Below are positions 25,939 through 33,849 of a stretch of DNA of 37,434 nt, one piece after another. Source of the stretch: Devosia psychrophila (GTDB taxonomy: Bacteria > Pseudomonadota > Alphaproteobacteria > Rhizobiales > Devosiaceae); the NCBI RefSeq assembly GCF_000971275.1, contig NZ_LAPV01000127.1:1-37434 (forward strand). Reading direction: 5' to 3'. A model generated the notes under the pieces. The model ran no database searches. It saw only the letters and a program-made list of their open reading frames with translations, and was not told the DNA's origin. The translations under genes were made by a program, and so were the position numbers. Each line of letters begins with the position of its first letter. The first letter of the stretch is position 1.

Positions 25939-26828
25939 TCGCGCCCGATCGCGACTTTCGGGGCTATGGCGAGCAGCCGCCGGTGGTGCGCTGGCCCGGC
26001 AATGCTCGGGTTGCCGTCTCCTTTGTGCTCAATATTGAGGAGGGCGCGGAACTTGCCTTGTCCTCGGGCGACGAGCGCAATGAAAGCGTCTACGAGGTGC
26101 AGCAGGAACTCATCGGCGCGCGCGATTTCGCCATGGAAAGCCATTTCGAATATGGCAGCCGCGCCGGCTATTGGCGCATCATGCGCCTGTTCGAAAAATT
26201 TGGGATCAAGCTGACGCTCAACCTTTGCGGGCGTACGCTTGAGGCAACGCCCTGGCTGGCGCAACATGCGGTCGCTCAGGGCCACGAAATCATGTGCCAT
26301 GGCTGGCGCTGGGACGACAATGTGCGCATGGACGAGGCCGAAGAACGCGCCATGATCGCCTGCTGCGTCGCCGCGATCGAAGCAGCCACCGGCACGCGCC
26401 CGGTCGGCTGGCATGTCCGCAGCCATCCTTCGGAAAACACCAGGCGCCTGCTGCGTGAGGAGGGCGGCTTTCTCTACGACAGCAATCTCTACAATGACGA
26501 TTTGCCGATCACGTTACAGCGTGGCGACCAGCCCTATGTGCTGTTGCCTTATGCCTTCGACACCAACGACATGAACTTCTTTCGCGTCTCACGCTTCGTG
26601 CACGGCAAGGACTTTGCTCAATATTGCGAAGACGCCTTCGACTGGCTGCATATGGAGGGCGAAACTACGCCAAAGATGATGACCATTGGCCTTCACACCC
26701 GCATCATCGGTCGCCCTGGGCGCATCGGCGGCCTGGCAAAATTCCTTGAGTTTCTCGCCAGCCGTGGCGGCGCCTGGATCACCCGTCGCGACGAAATCGC
26801 CAAAACCTGGTTGGACCAGGGGCTTTAG
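25935..26828 (+). CDS. Polysaccharide-deacetylase-fold hydrolase, PuuE (allantoinase)-like
   Basis: 297 residues of the NodB-fold branch that includes PuuE allantoinase. Matches: VRWPGNARVAVSFVLNIEEG at the N-terminus, the region IMCHGWRWDDN (PuuE-type HGWRW), RPVGWHVRSHPSENTRRLL, GFLYDSNLYNDDLPI and the C-terminal GLHTRIIGRPGRIGGL. The length is close to PuuE (about 300-310). PuuE enzymes open cyclic ureides such as allantoin. Given the upstream amidohydrolase and the racemase at 32791, hydrolysis of a hydantoin-like ring is plausible. True allantoin catabolism cannot be claimed, since no urate or allantoate genes are present. Confidence 0.85.
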   Translation: MIAPDRDFRGYGEQPPVVRWPGNARVAVSFVLNIEEGAELALSSGDERNESVYEVQQELIGARDFAMESHFEYGSRAGYWRIMRLFEKFGIKLTLNLCGRTLEATPWLAQHAVAQGHEIMCHGWRWDDNVRMDEAEERAMIACCVAAIEAATGTRPVGWHVRSHPSENTRRLLREEGGFLYDSNLYNDDLPITLQRGDQPYVLLPYAFDTNDMNFFRVSRFVHGKDFAQYCEDAFDWLHMEGETTPKMMTIGLHTRIIGRPGRIGGLAKFLEFLASRGGAWITRRDEIAKTWLDQGL

Positions 26829-26873
26829 AAAAGGTGGCGTCCCATCTTTGGCATGAGAATCTATCGGCCGGAG

Positions 26874-27755
26874 CTAGATCGCCACATCTGGATTCTGATG
26901 CACGAACGCCGCGATCCGGTCCGGCGTCGTCAACCAGATGTTGTCTCGCTGCGCCAGAACATGCGCCAGTGCTCGCCGCAGCCCGCGCAGCCGGAACGGC
27001 TGTCCTGAAATGAACGAGTGAATTACCACAGGCATGACCAACGGCTGCTCGACCGAGGCTTCCAGCATCTCATCGAACTGATCCGCGATCATGCCATAGA
27101 AATCATCGGGCGATGATTGCCGCCCGATAATGGTCGAGCTATCGTTGAGCTCCAACGCATAGGGAATACTTAGCAGTTTCTCGGTTCTGGTCCTCAGCCA
27201 CACCGGTTGGTCGTCCATGCCTAGGTCGATCACATAGAGATAACCCGCCTCAGCCAGCAGGTCCGGGGTATTGTCGGTATGGGCCAGCCAGGGGCTCGCC
27301 CAGCCGGCCGGCGGCTTGCCTTCATGCGCCACGATGGCATCGCGAACCGCCGCCAGATACGCCGCCTCGTCTGACGGCTCGCGCCCGGCCAAGGTGTCCG
27401 AATTGGTCAGCCCATGCGCGATGATTTCGCAGCCGTGCCGGCGGGCATGATCCATCAATTGCGGGGCGTGATCATAAACCTCGGTGTTTAGCAGGATCGA
27501 GAGCGGAATGTTCTCGCGGTGAAACCTATCGATCAGCCTGATGGCGCCGACCCGGTTGCCGTAATCGCGCCAGGAGGTATTGGCAAAATCGGGCTTGGAG
27601 GCGCCCGCGAAGAGGTCCTCTGTCATCCCCTCCCCGAACACATATTCCTCGACCCCCATGACGAAGTACACCGCCAGCCGCTTGCCATTGGGCCAAGTGA
27701 AATCGGGCCGTTCGGTAATGGGCGAATAGGGGTAGCGCGACTGTCTGGGCAGCAT
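26874..27755 (-). CDS. Polysaccharide-deacetylase-fold hydrolase, second PuuE-like
   Basis: 293 residues of the same superfamily as the preceding gene but divergent in sequence. Features: FTWPNGKRLAVYFVMGVEEY, EIIAHGLTNSD (HGLTN in place of HGWRW), PAGWASPWLAHTDNTPDLL, YLYVIDLGMDDQPVW and VIHSFISGQPFRLRGLRRAL. The ATG has AGGAG upstream, overlapping the stop of the SIS gene 8 bp away, so it is the last gene of a minus-strand unit from deoR. It is convergent with the first PuuE-like gene. It may act on a second, related cyclic amide. Confidence 0.85.
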   Translation of the reverse strand: MLPRQSRYPYSPITERPDFTWPNGKRLAVYFVMGVEEYVFGEGMTEDLFAGASKPDFANTSWRDYGNRVGAIRLIDRFHRENIPLSILLNTEVYDHAPQLMDHARRHGCEIIAHGLTNSDTLAGREPSDEAAYLAAVRDAIVAHEGKPPAGWASPWLAHTDNTPDLLAEAGYLYVIDLGMDDQPVWLRTRTEKLLSIPYALELNDSSTIIGRQSSPDDFYGMIADQFDEMLEASVEQPLVMPVVIHSFISGQPFRLRGLRRALAHVLAQRDNIWLTTPDRIAAFVHQNPDVAI

Positions 27756-27763
27756 GAAAGCTC

Positions 27764-28873
27764 CTATTGGCCGGTGCCGAGAAGGCTGCGGCGGGTCAGC
27801 TTGCGGCTGACGGCGAATTTCTGCGTATCGTCCTTGAGATGGAGCCGCTTATTGGGATCCGTGCCGCTGGCAATACCCAGATGATAGGCCAGCAATTGCA
27901 GCCCGATCGCCTGGGTAATTGCCGCCGTCCTGGTGCCGCCAGCCAGGGTCAACCGTTCCTTGGCATTTGGCACCAGGGCACCTTCGGGCTCGAAAGCGAT
28001 GGTCGACACGCCCAGATCGCCCAATGCCTCGGCGCTCGCGTCGGCATAGCCGGCCGAAGCTGTATGCACCGGCAGCAACACCACGATTTCCTGCCGCCCC
28101 ATGGCCCAGTATTGCCGATGGGCGAATTCCTCGATGTCGTCGCTCCAAGCCGGAATTTTCGTCACTTCAACGAATTTTGCAGCGCCGTAATCCGCCGTGG
28201 CTACGCTTTCGCCAACACCGAGAATCCGAATGCCCGCCGGCCTCTCGATCTGCTCGGCAATGCGGCGGGCAAAGCGGTCCGCGGATGCGATCGTTTCGGG
28301 TAGGTGCTGGACAAGTTCGGCGAGCGCCGCGGCATACCCGTCATCTCCGGCGAGTTGCGTGAAGCCCAGTTGCAGCGTTGCCAATGTTGCAACATAGCTC
28401 GACGTGCCGCAGAGGAATGGTGCAACATCGGCGATATCGAGCGAATGACGATTGCCACCTAACGCGCCCAACCGACCGCCGGCGCCATTGGTCAAGATCG
28501 CAAGGCCGCTGCCGCGCTGCTGCGCCAGCCTTGCCCCTTCCAGCGTGCGGTCGACATTTCCCGACATTGAAATGGCGACAGTCCGATCGGCCGCCCCCAG
28601 CTTCGGCGCCACGTTCAGCGTGAAATCAAGACCGCTCCGCGCTTCCGCTTGGCTCGAACCGCTCAGCGTCGCGCGTGCTGCGAACCAGCCGTCACCACTG
28701 CCAAAGACGAAACACCGCCCGGCAGTACCCGGCGCAAAGCTCGTTCGAGCGAACCCTTCAATCTCCTCCTTGCGTGCCAATACCTCCGCCAGCACCTGGG
28801 GCTGGCGGAAAATGTCGGCCAGCATGGGGGGAAGCGCCGCGGAATCATTGTCGGGCGTCAAGAGAGCAGTCAT
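27764..28873 (-). CDS. Tandem SIS-domain protein (sugar isomerase/deglycase-like)
   Basis: 369 residues from the ATG at 28873. A GTG at 28915 would add 14 residues. Neither start has a good ribosome-binding site. Two SIS domains are visible: the first with CFVFGSGDGWFAARATLSGS and VAISMSGNVDRTLEGARLA, the second with GIRILGVGESVATADYGAAK. The motif DDIEEFAHRQYW before the final strands resembles the EEF.H segment of the other tandem-SIS protein (30693) and of GlmS/FrlB-like enzymes, where a Glu takes part in catalysis. It probably acts on an amino-sugar phosphate or glycosylamine-type intermediate. The PuuE-like gene follows it in the same unit. Confidence 0.8.
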   Translation of the reverse strand: MTALLTPDNDSAALPPMLADIFRQPQVLAEVLARKEEIEGFARTSFAPGTAGRCFVFGSGDGWFAARATLSGSSQAEARSGLDFTLNVAPKLGAADRTVAISMSGNVDRTLEGARLAQQRGSGLAILTNGAGGRLGALGGNRHSLDIADVAPFLCGTSSYVATLATLQLGFTQLAGDDGYAAALAELVQHLPETIASADRFARRIAEQIERPAGIRILGVGESVATADYGAAKFVEVTKIPAWSDDIEEFAHRQYWAMGRQEIVVLLPVHTASAGYADASAEALGDLGVSTIAFEPEGALVPNAKERLTLAGGTRTAAITQAIGLQLLAYHLGIASGTDPNKRLHLKDDTQKFAVSRKLTRRSLLGTGQ

Positions 28874-28962
28874 CTGCGTATCCGGGAGAAGACGGGTCAG
28901 GAACGACCACGTCACAATTTTTTATGCTTCCCCGCTCAAACACAAGAAAAATTTGCGGAACA

Positions 28963-28987
28963 TTTTCCTTTCGAAAACTTACTTTTC
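28963..28987. promoter_or_regulatory. Cluster of TTTC/GAAA half-sites upstream of SIS gene
   Basis: TTTTC (28963-28967), CTTTC (28968-28972), GAAAA (28973-28977) and CTTTTC (28982-28987) lie within 25 bp in the AT-rich gap between deoR and the SIS gene. On the minus strand the order GAAAA, TTTTC, GAAAA recurs every 10 bp, placing half-sites on one face of the helix. It may be an operator for the DeoR-family protein encoded next to it. Confidence 0.45.
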
Positions 28988-29008
28988 AGATTTTACGGTA
29001 GCAAAATG

Positions 29009-29782
29009 CTAAGCAACGATTACCTCAAGGCCGCCCGCGCGCAGGTCCTTGACCGTCTCCACCGACGCCTTTGAATCGGTGATCAGGATATCGACCTCGC
29101 TCAACATGGCGATGCGGGCTGTCGCAACATGCTTGAGCTTGGTGTGATCAGCCAGGAAAACCACCCGATTGGCCGCCTTGATCATCTGCTTCTTGATTTC
29201 GGCTTCCTGCCAATTGCTGTTGGTGAAGCCCTTCTGCGCATCCACGCCGGCACAGCTCATGAAGGCGATGTCGGCATTGATTTCGTTCAGGATGAGATCG
29301 CCGAATGGCGAGATCAGCGAGTGCAGCTTGGGACGCAACGTGCCGCCGGTGACGATCACCGCAGCGCCCGGGTGATCTACCAATTCGATGGCCACATTAA
29401 GCGAATTGGTGACGATCGCGATATCTGCCAAGGCCTTGGGAAACAACGCGGCCAACGCCTCCACGGTCGAGCCGGTATCCATGATGATGGTTTCGCCATC
29501 ACGAATCATCTCGGCCGCCAGTGAGGCGATGGCATTCTTCTCGATACTGCGCAGGGAGGCGTTGATGTCGACGGGCCGTTCATAGCGGCTGGGCCGTACG
29601 GCGATCGCACCGCCACGAATGCGCCGGAGCAACTGCCCCCTCTCCAGATAAAGCAGATCGGCCCGAATGGTGACCGTGGAAACCGTCAGGGCATCGGCAA
29701 GCTCCGAAACATCGGCACGCCCGGACGCATTGAGCTGGTCCATGATCTTCTTATGTCTTTCGGTAGCTTTCAAAGAAGCCAT
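29009..29782 (-). CDS. DeoR/GlpR-family transcriptional regulator
   Basis: 257 residues, the usual family length. The N-terminal winged helix-turn-helix has RADVSELADALTVSTVTIRA, and LLRRIRGGAIAV ends the wing. The C-terminal DeoRC sensor has TIIMDTGSTVEALA, AIVTNSLNVAIELVD, VIVTGGTLRPKL and KKQMIKAANRVVFLADHTKL. The family is usually a repressor released by a sugar phosphate. The gene diverges from btpA-like 29889 and precedes the SIS gene, so it probably controls both units. A product of the PfkB kinase would be a natural inducer. That is inference. Confidence 0.93.
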   Translation of the reverse strand: MASLKATERHKKIMDQLNASGRADVSELADALTVSTVTIRADLLYLERGQLLRRIRGGAIAVRPSRYERPVDINASLRSIEKNAIASLAAEMIRDGETIIMDTGSTVEALAALFPKALADIAIVTNSLNVAIELVDHPGAAVIVTGGTLRPKLHSLISPFGDLILNEINADIAFMSCAGVDAQKGFTNSNWQEAEIKKQMIKAANRVVFLADHTKLKHVATARIAMLSEVDILITDSKASVETVKDLRAGGLEVIVA

Positions 29783-29888
29783 ATGTTAAAGTTCCTGCGT
29801 CGACGTTTTCGATTTCACCCAGCGCAAGCTTAGCGGATTTTTTGCCAAAGCGAACGCCACCTTCCATCTCGGCCCAATTATCGCACAC
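29783..29888. promoter_or_regulatory. Divergent control region, deoR / btpA-like
   Basis: A 106-bp gap between divergent starts that must hold promoters for both directions. TTTTC (29806-29810) and TTTC (29813-29816) recur here, like the half-sites at 16126-16160 and 28963-28987 but fewer. No confident -35/-10 boxes were identified. Confidence 0.5.
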
Positions 29889-30662
29889 ATGCTTATTTCC
29901 TCTCCCGCACCGATCATCGCCGCCCTGCAATTGCCCCCCTTCAAAGGCGTACAGCCTCGGTCCATCGCTTGGTACGAGGACTTCCTGTTCTCCAATGCGT
30001 CCATCTTCGTGGATGCGGGAATTACCTCGATCAAGGTCCAGGACGAGACCCGCGAGCCGGGTTCGGCTTCGATCCAGACGGTAGCCCGCATGTCCGCCCT
30101 GGGCAGCGCCTTTCGCAAACAATTCCCCAAGACCGAGTTGGGCATTATCGTGCAGGCGCATGATGGCGAGGCGCCCCTGGCGATAGCCGATGCCGCTGAC
30201 GCCCATTGGGTGCGTCTCAAGATATTTGTCGGCGCCGCCGTAAATGCCGAAGGCATGCGCAATGCCCTCAACGTCAGCGCAACGCAGTATCGCGCCGCTA
30301 TCGGCCGTCCTGATATCAAGATCTATGCCGACGTGCATGACCGCACCTGCCAGCCGCTTGCCCCCGTGGCCAACGAGACCGCGGCGCTGTGGGCGCAAAA
30401 CATGGGCGCCGACGTACTGGTCATCACCGGCTTAAGCTTTGAAGATTCGATCCTGCGGGTGCATGCCGCCCGTGCCGCTGGCGTCAAGCGGCCGATCGTC
30501 ATCGGCGGCAGCGTCACCGCCGGCAATGTCCGCGCCGCGCTGGACGCCGCCGACTCCGTCATCGTCAGCACCGCCCTGCTGCGCGACGGCGCTGCCCACG
30601 ACGATTTCAACCTCTGGGACAAGGACAAGATCGCGCGTCTGATCGACGCCGCCAAGCTCTGA
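29889..30662 (+). CDS. BtpA/SgcQ-family TIM-barrel protein
   Basis: 257 residues of the BtpA/SgcQ family. Conserved features: IIAALQLPPFKGV, SIAWYEDFLFSNASIFVDAG, the barrel strands SIKVQDET, WVRLKIFVGAAVNAEG and KIYADVHDRTCQPLAPV, ADVLVITGLSF, and the phosphate-binding-like PIVIGGSVTAGNVRAALDAA. SgcQ sits in a putative sugar operon of E. coli, and BtpA was named for an effect on cyanobacterial photosystem I; neither has a firm reaction. Here it leads an operon with a SIS protein and a kinase, which supports a role in sugar-phosphate metabolism. The ribosome-binding site is weak. Confidence 0.87.
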   Translation: MLISSPAPIIAALQLPPFKGVQPRSIAWYEDFLFSNASIFVDAGITSIKVQDETREPGSASIQTVARMSALGSAFRKQFPKTELGIIVQAHDGEAPLAIADAADAHWVRLKIFVGAAVNAEGMRNALNVSATQYRAAIGRPDIKIYADVHDRTCQPLAPVANETAALWAQNMGADVLVITGLSFEDSILRVHAARAAGVKRPIVIGGSVTAGNVRAALDAADSVIVSTALLRDGAAHDDFNLWDKDKIARLIDAAKL

Positions 30663-30692
30663 ACCAGTCCCCTAGCTTTCTGGATTTCCTCG

Positions 30693-31883
30693 ATGTCCCA
30701 AAATCGTCTCCTCACTCCGCTCCTCAGTGATGACTCACCGTTGGACGCTCGCTCCAAAGCGCTGATCTCCAATCTCTTCGACCGCGAACTGGAGTTGATG
30801 GCGGCGCTGCCCACGGACGACCCGCTCGATACCAAGCGTCGGCGCCGGGTCGAATTGACACTGCCGGAAATCGAGGAACAGCCGCAGGTGATCCGCACTA
30901 CGCTGGAGCGCGAACGGGGCAACATCGCCGCGGCCGCCGACCGCGTGGCCAAATCCGGCATCAAGCGCATCTACATGACCGGATGCGGCGACTCGTTGGC
31001 CTGCATGGTTGCGGTGCGCAGCCTTTACGAGGAATTGTTCGGCATTCCCTGCGAGCCGGTGCAGGCGCTCGACATGGCCTATTATTACCACCACACCCTG
31101 GGCCCCGACGCGCTAGTGATCACCCTCAGCTCCAGTGGCACCACAACTCGCACCGTCGAGGCGATGATGATCGCCAAGGCCAAGGGCGCGCAGACACTTG
31201 CGCTCAGCAATACGCCCGGCTCGGCCCTCATGGTGGAGTCGGACCACCAGTTGACCATCCATGCCACGCGCAAAGGCTGGCCCACGCAGGCCAGCACCGC
31301 TGCGATTGCCTTGCTATGCCAGTTCGCCCTGGACGTCGCCAAGGCTAGCGGACGCGCCCCGTCGCGTGTCGCGACGCTGCAGGCGGCGCTCGACGCCATT
31401 CCCGACCAGATTGCCGAAGTCATCACCACCCACAATGCGGCTATTGCGGAAATCGCGGCACGCGAAGCCGCGCGGACGGTCTATCTCTACGCGGCCGGCG
31501 GCCCATCATATGCGGCGGCAATGTTCGGGACTGCCAAAGTCAAGGAATGCACGCCCGACCATGGCATCGCCATTCCGCTCGAGGAATTCCACCACTACAA
31601 TTCACAGAAGGCTGGCGACCCGCTGTTTCTGATTGCTCCTGCAGGTCCCTCAGTGCCGCGTGCCCGCGATACGGCCCATGAAGGCAAACGCTGGGGTGGG
31701 CAAGTCTATGCGGTCGTGACCGGGGACGAGGACATGCTGGACACCCATGCGGACGTGACCCTGCGCCTGCCGGCTGTGCCCGAAGTGCTTTCCGCGCTCG
31801 TCTACACCATTCCGGTGCAGCTTTTTGCCTATCATGTCGCCATGGCCAAGTTCCGCGCGGCAGAAACGGCGCTGACAGCATGA
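30693..31883 (+). CDS. Tandem SIS-domain protein (sugar isomerase/deglycase-like), second
   Basis: 396 residues. SIS domain 1: IKRIYMTGCGDSLACMVAVR, then ALVITLSSSGTTTRTVEAMM. SIS domain 2: TVYLYAAGGPSYAAAMFGTA, then IPLEEFHHYNSQKAGDPLFL, with the EEFHH segment resembling catalytic residues of GlmS/FrlB-like enzymes. A helical N-terminal extension of about 80 residues is unusual for bare SIS pairs. The downstream PfkB kinase overlaps by 4 bp. In the fructosamine (frl) pathway a PfkB kinase (FrlD) and a SIS deglycase (FrlB) work in sequence, so a kinase-deglycase pair is a reasonable hypothesis. A simple isomerase or deaminase role is equally open. Confidence 0.82.
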   Translation: MSQNRLLTPLLSDDSPLDARSKALISNLFDRELELMAALPTDDPLDTKRRRRVELTLPEIEEQPQVIRTTLERERGNIAAAADRVAKSGIKRIYMTGCGDSLACMVAVRSLYEELFGIPCEPVQALDMAYYYHHTLGPDALVITLSSSGTTTRTVEAMMIAKAKGAQTLALSNTPGSALMVESDHQLTIHATRKGWPTQASTAAIALLCQFALDVAKASGRAPSRVATLQAALDAIPDQIAEVITTHNAAIAEIAAREAARTVYLYAAGGPSYAAAMFGTAKVKECTPDHGIAIPLEEFHHYNSQKAGDPLFLIAPAGPSVPRARDTAHEGKRWGGQVYAVVTGDEDMLDTHADVTLRLPAVPEVLSALVYTIPVQLFAYHVAMAKFRAAETALTA

Positions 31884-32794
31884 ACGGGGTGCCAGAGCTT
31901 GTTTGCCTGGGCAATTTCACCATCGACGACGTGGTGCTGCCCAATGGCACCGAGCGACCAGGCTGCACCGGTGGCGACGCGCTTTATGCGACGCTGGCGG
32001 CCCGCTCCTGGCTGCCTGCCACCGAGCTGGTCGCCCCCATCGGCAACGATCTGCCGGCCCATGTCATCGAGCGCATCGGCGCGTGTGGCTTAAGCGTGGC
32101 CGGCATGGCCCGGCGTGACTTACCCACGCTGCACAATCGCGTCGCCTATGAGGCCAATGGCGATCGCACCTGGACGCTCTATGCTAGCGAGGAAGCATTC
32201 GACGTGCTTTCACCCCTGCCCGCGGATATTCCGGTCGCCTTCGGTAATGCCAGGGCCTTTCTGATCCTAGCCATGACGCTTCCCGCGCAACGCCGACTGG
32301 TAACCACTCTCAAGGCCAGCCGCTCGGCGATCGTCGCGCTTGATCCGCAGGAGGACTATATCTTCGGCAACGAGGCCGATCTGCGCGCCATGATCGGGCA
32401 GGTCGACATCTTCCTGCCCAGCGCCGAGGAAGTGCGCCGCCTGCTGGCCACAGAGGACTGGTCGGCGGCGGCACGAAGCTTCGCGGCCCTGGGGCCTCGT
32501 CTCATCGTCATCAAGCTGGGGACAGACGGGTGCCTTGTCTACGACGCCGTCAATGACGTTGAATTCACCGTGCCCGCCTATCCCGGCGCTCAAGTCGTCG
32601 ACACGACCGGTGCCGGCGACAGCTTTTGCGGCGCCTTCATGGCTGCATATCTGCAAGACCCTGCGGACTTGCGGGGCGCAGCCCGGGCTGGGGCCGTGGC
32701 GGCCTCGTTCACCGTCGGCGGATATGGTGTCGATCCATTGTTCGAAACCACTTCGCTACAGATGCGCGAGCGGTTAGACGGCTGGCATCCTTAG
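31880..32794 (+). CDS. PfkB-family carbohydrate kinase
   Basis: 304 residues. It has the N-terminal ELVCLGNFTIDDVVLP strand and GCTGGDALYATLAARSWL substrate/Gly motif, and the C-terminal signature VVDTTGAGDSFCGAFMAAYL with the catalytic Asp in GAGD. The family phosphorylates sugars, nucleosides and fructosamines. It overlaps the SIS gene by 4 bp (ATGA), implying a coupled product. It likely phosphorylates the sugar part released from, or still attached to, the imported compound. The stop overlaps the convergent racemase stop. Confidence 0.92.
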   Translation: MNGVPELVCLGNFTIDDVVLPNGTERPGCTGGDALYATLAARSWLPATELVAPIGNDLPAHVIERIGACGLSVAGMARRDLPTLHNRVAYEANGDRTWTLYASEEAFDVLSPLPADIPVAFGNARAFLILAMTLPAQRRLVTTLKASRSAIVALDPQEDYIFGNEADLRAMIGQVDIFLPSAEEVRRLLATEDWSAAARSFAALGPRLIVIKLGTDGCLVYDAVNDVEFTVPAYPGAQVVDTTGAGDSFCGAFMAAYLQDPADLRGAARAGAVAASFTVGGYGVDPLFETTSLQMRERLDGWHP

Positions 32795-33534
32795 CCCTTA
32801 TGGCCGTCCAGCAAATGGGCGAAGACACCGGTCAATCCCTTGGCCGGCGGATAGGCAAAGCTCGAGCGCTTGCTGGTCCCCAGCCTCAGGGTCACTAGCC
32901 CCTCTACCATCTTGAGGCCAACCATCACTCCATCGATCACCGGCACGCCCAAATGCCGGCTCAGCGGCTCGACCAGATGAGTCAGCCCCGCGCAACCCAG
33001 CACGATGGCCTCGCTGTGGTCTTCCGCCAGCGCGCGACGCGCCTCATCGAGAAACGCTGCTTCGACCGCCTCGTCCTCATCAGCCAGGTCGAGCACCGGA
33101 ATATCGATGGCGCGCACTCGGGCGCACCGTTCCGCCATGCCGGTTTCGCGCAATACCCGCTCGGAATGGATGCGGGTGCGCGGCGGCAGCGTGATCACCG
33201 AAAAACTGGCCGCGAGCATGGAGGCGGCAAAGAAGGCCGCCTCGGTCATTCCAACGACCGGCGCATTGGTCACTTCTCTCGCGGCTGCAATACCGGTATC
33301 GCCAAAGCAGCAGATGACATAGCCATCGATCCCCGCCTTGTCTCCCGCCACGACCTGCTCGATCACCCCGATTGCCGCGACAGCCTCCTCGACATGACTT
33401 TCGACTGACGGAGTGCCCATAACCGGGCTGGTCGCATCCACAATCGTCCCATCGGCAGCGAAACCCTGCGCAATGGTCTGCAGGGTCCGAGTGAACGATT
33501 GCGTAGTGTTTGGATTGATCAGTCGAACCCTCAA
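32791..33534 (-). CDS. Asp/Glu/hydantoin racemase family (allantoin-racemase-like)
   Basis: 247 residues from a TTG at 33534 (MRVRLINPNTTQSFTRTL), preferred because GGAG lies 8 bases upstream and family members begin at this strand. An ATG at 33576 would add 14 unconserved residues. Both catalytic Cys are present: YVICCFGDTGIAAAREV and IVLGCAGLTHLVEPLS. The pattern closely resembles hydantoin and allantoin racemases (HpxA/HyuE): VIDGVMVGLKMVEGLV and TSKRSSFAYP. It would interconvert enantiomers of a 5-substituted hydantoin or related ureide, fitting the PuuE-like hydrolases in the cluster. It is convergent with the kinase and probably has its own promoter. Confidence 0.87.
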   Translation of the reverse strand: MRVRLINPNTTQSFTRTLQTIAQGFAADGTIVDATSPVMGTPSVESHVEEAVAAIGVIEQVVAGDKAGIDGYVICCFGDTGIAAAREVTNAPVVGMTEAAFFAASMLAASFSVITLPPRTRIHSERVLRETGMAERCARVRAIDIPVLDLADEDEAVEAAFLDEARRALAEDHSEAIVLGCAGLTHLVEPLSRHLGVPVIDGVMVGLKMVEGLVTLRLGTSKRSSFAYPPAKGLTGVFAHLLDGHKG

Positions 33535-33849
33535 AACATTGACTCCGAAAGGTCGGGCTACAAGGCCGAAAATCAATGCGATCGGCGGTGTACGAGTGGT
33601 CGCCCAAACTTAAGCAACCTCCGTTGTCTTTGTCATATTTCAGCCGAATATGCCAGCGCACCAAGCTCCTCACGGTTGCCCAGTACACGCGACTTCGAAG
33701 CCGCATTTCTCTGAATGTCCGTCACCCATCCATTGGCGCGATCGTTAGCCTCGCCGGTCATCCTGACCGCATTGAACAATAGCGCCGCTTCCGGCTTAGG
33801 TCGGAAGGCCTCAAGGTGGGAAAACCATAAGCGATACTAAGCAAATCCG
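33535..33849. other. Intergenic, no gene recognised
   Basis: Holds the upstream region of the racemase gene and, further right, a short hairpin (CTTCCG 33788-33793 with CGGAAG 33802-33807). Small open frames show no known features. The sequence may be the decayed 5' part of the kinase pseudogene region. Confidence 0.5.
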
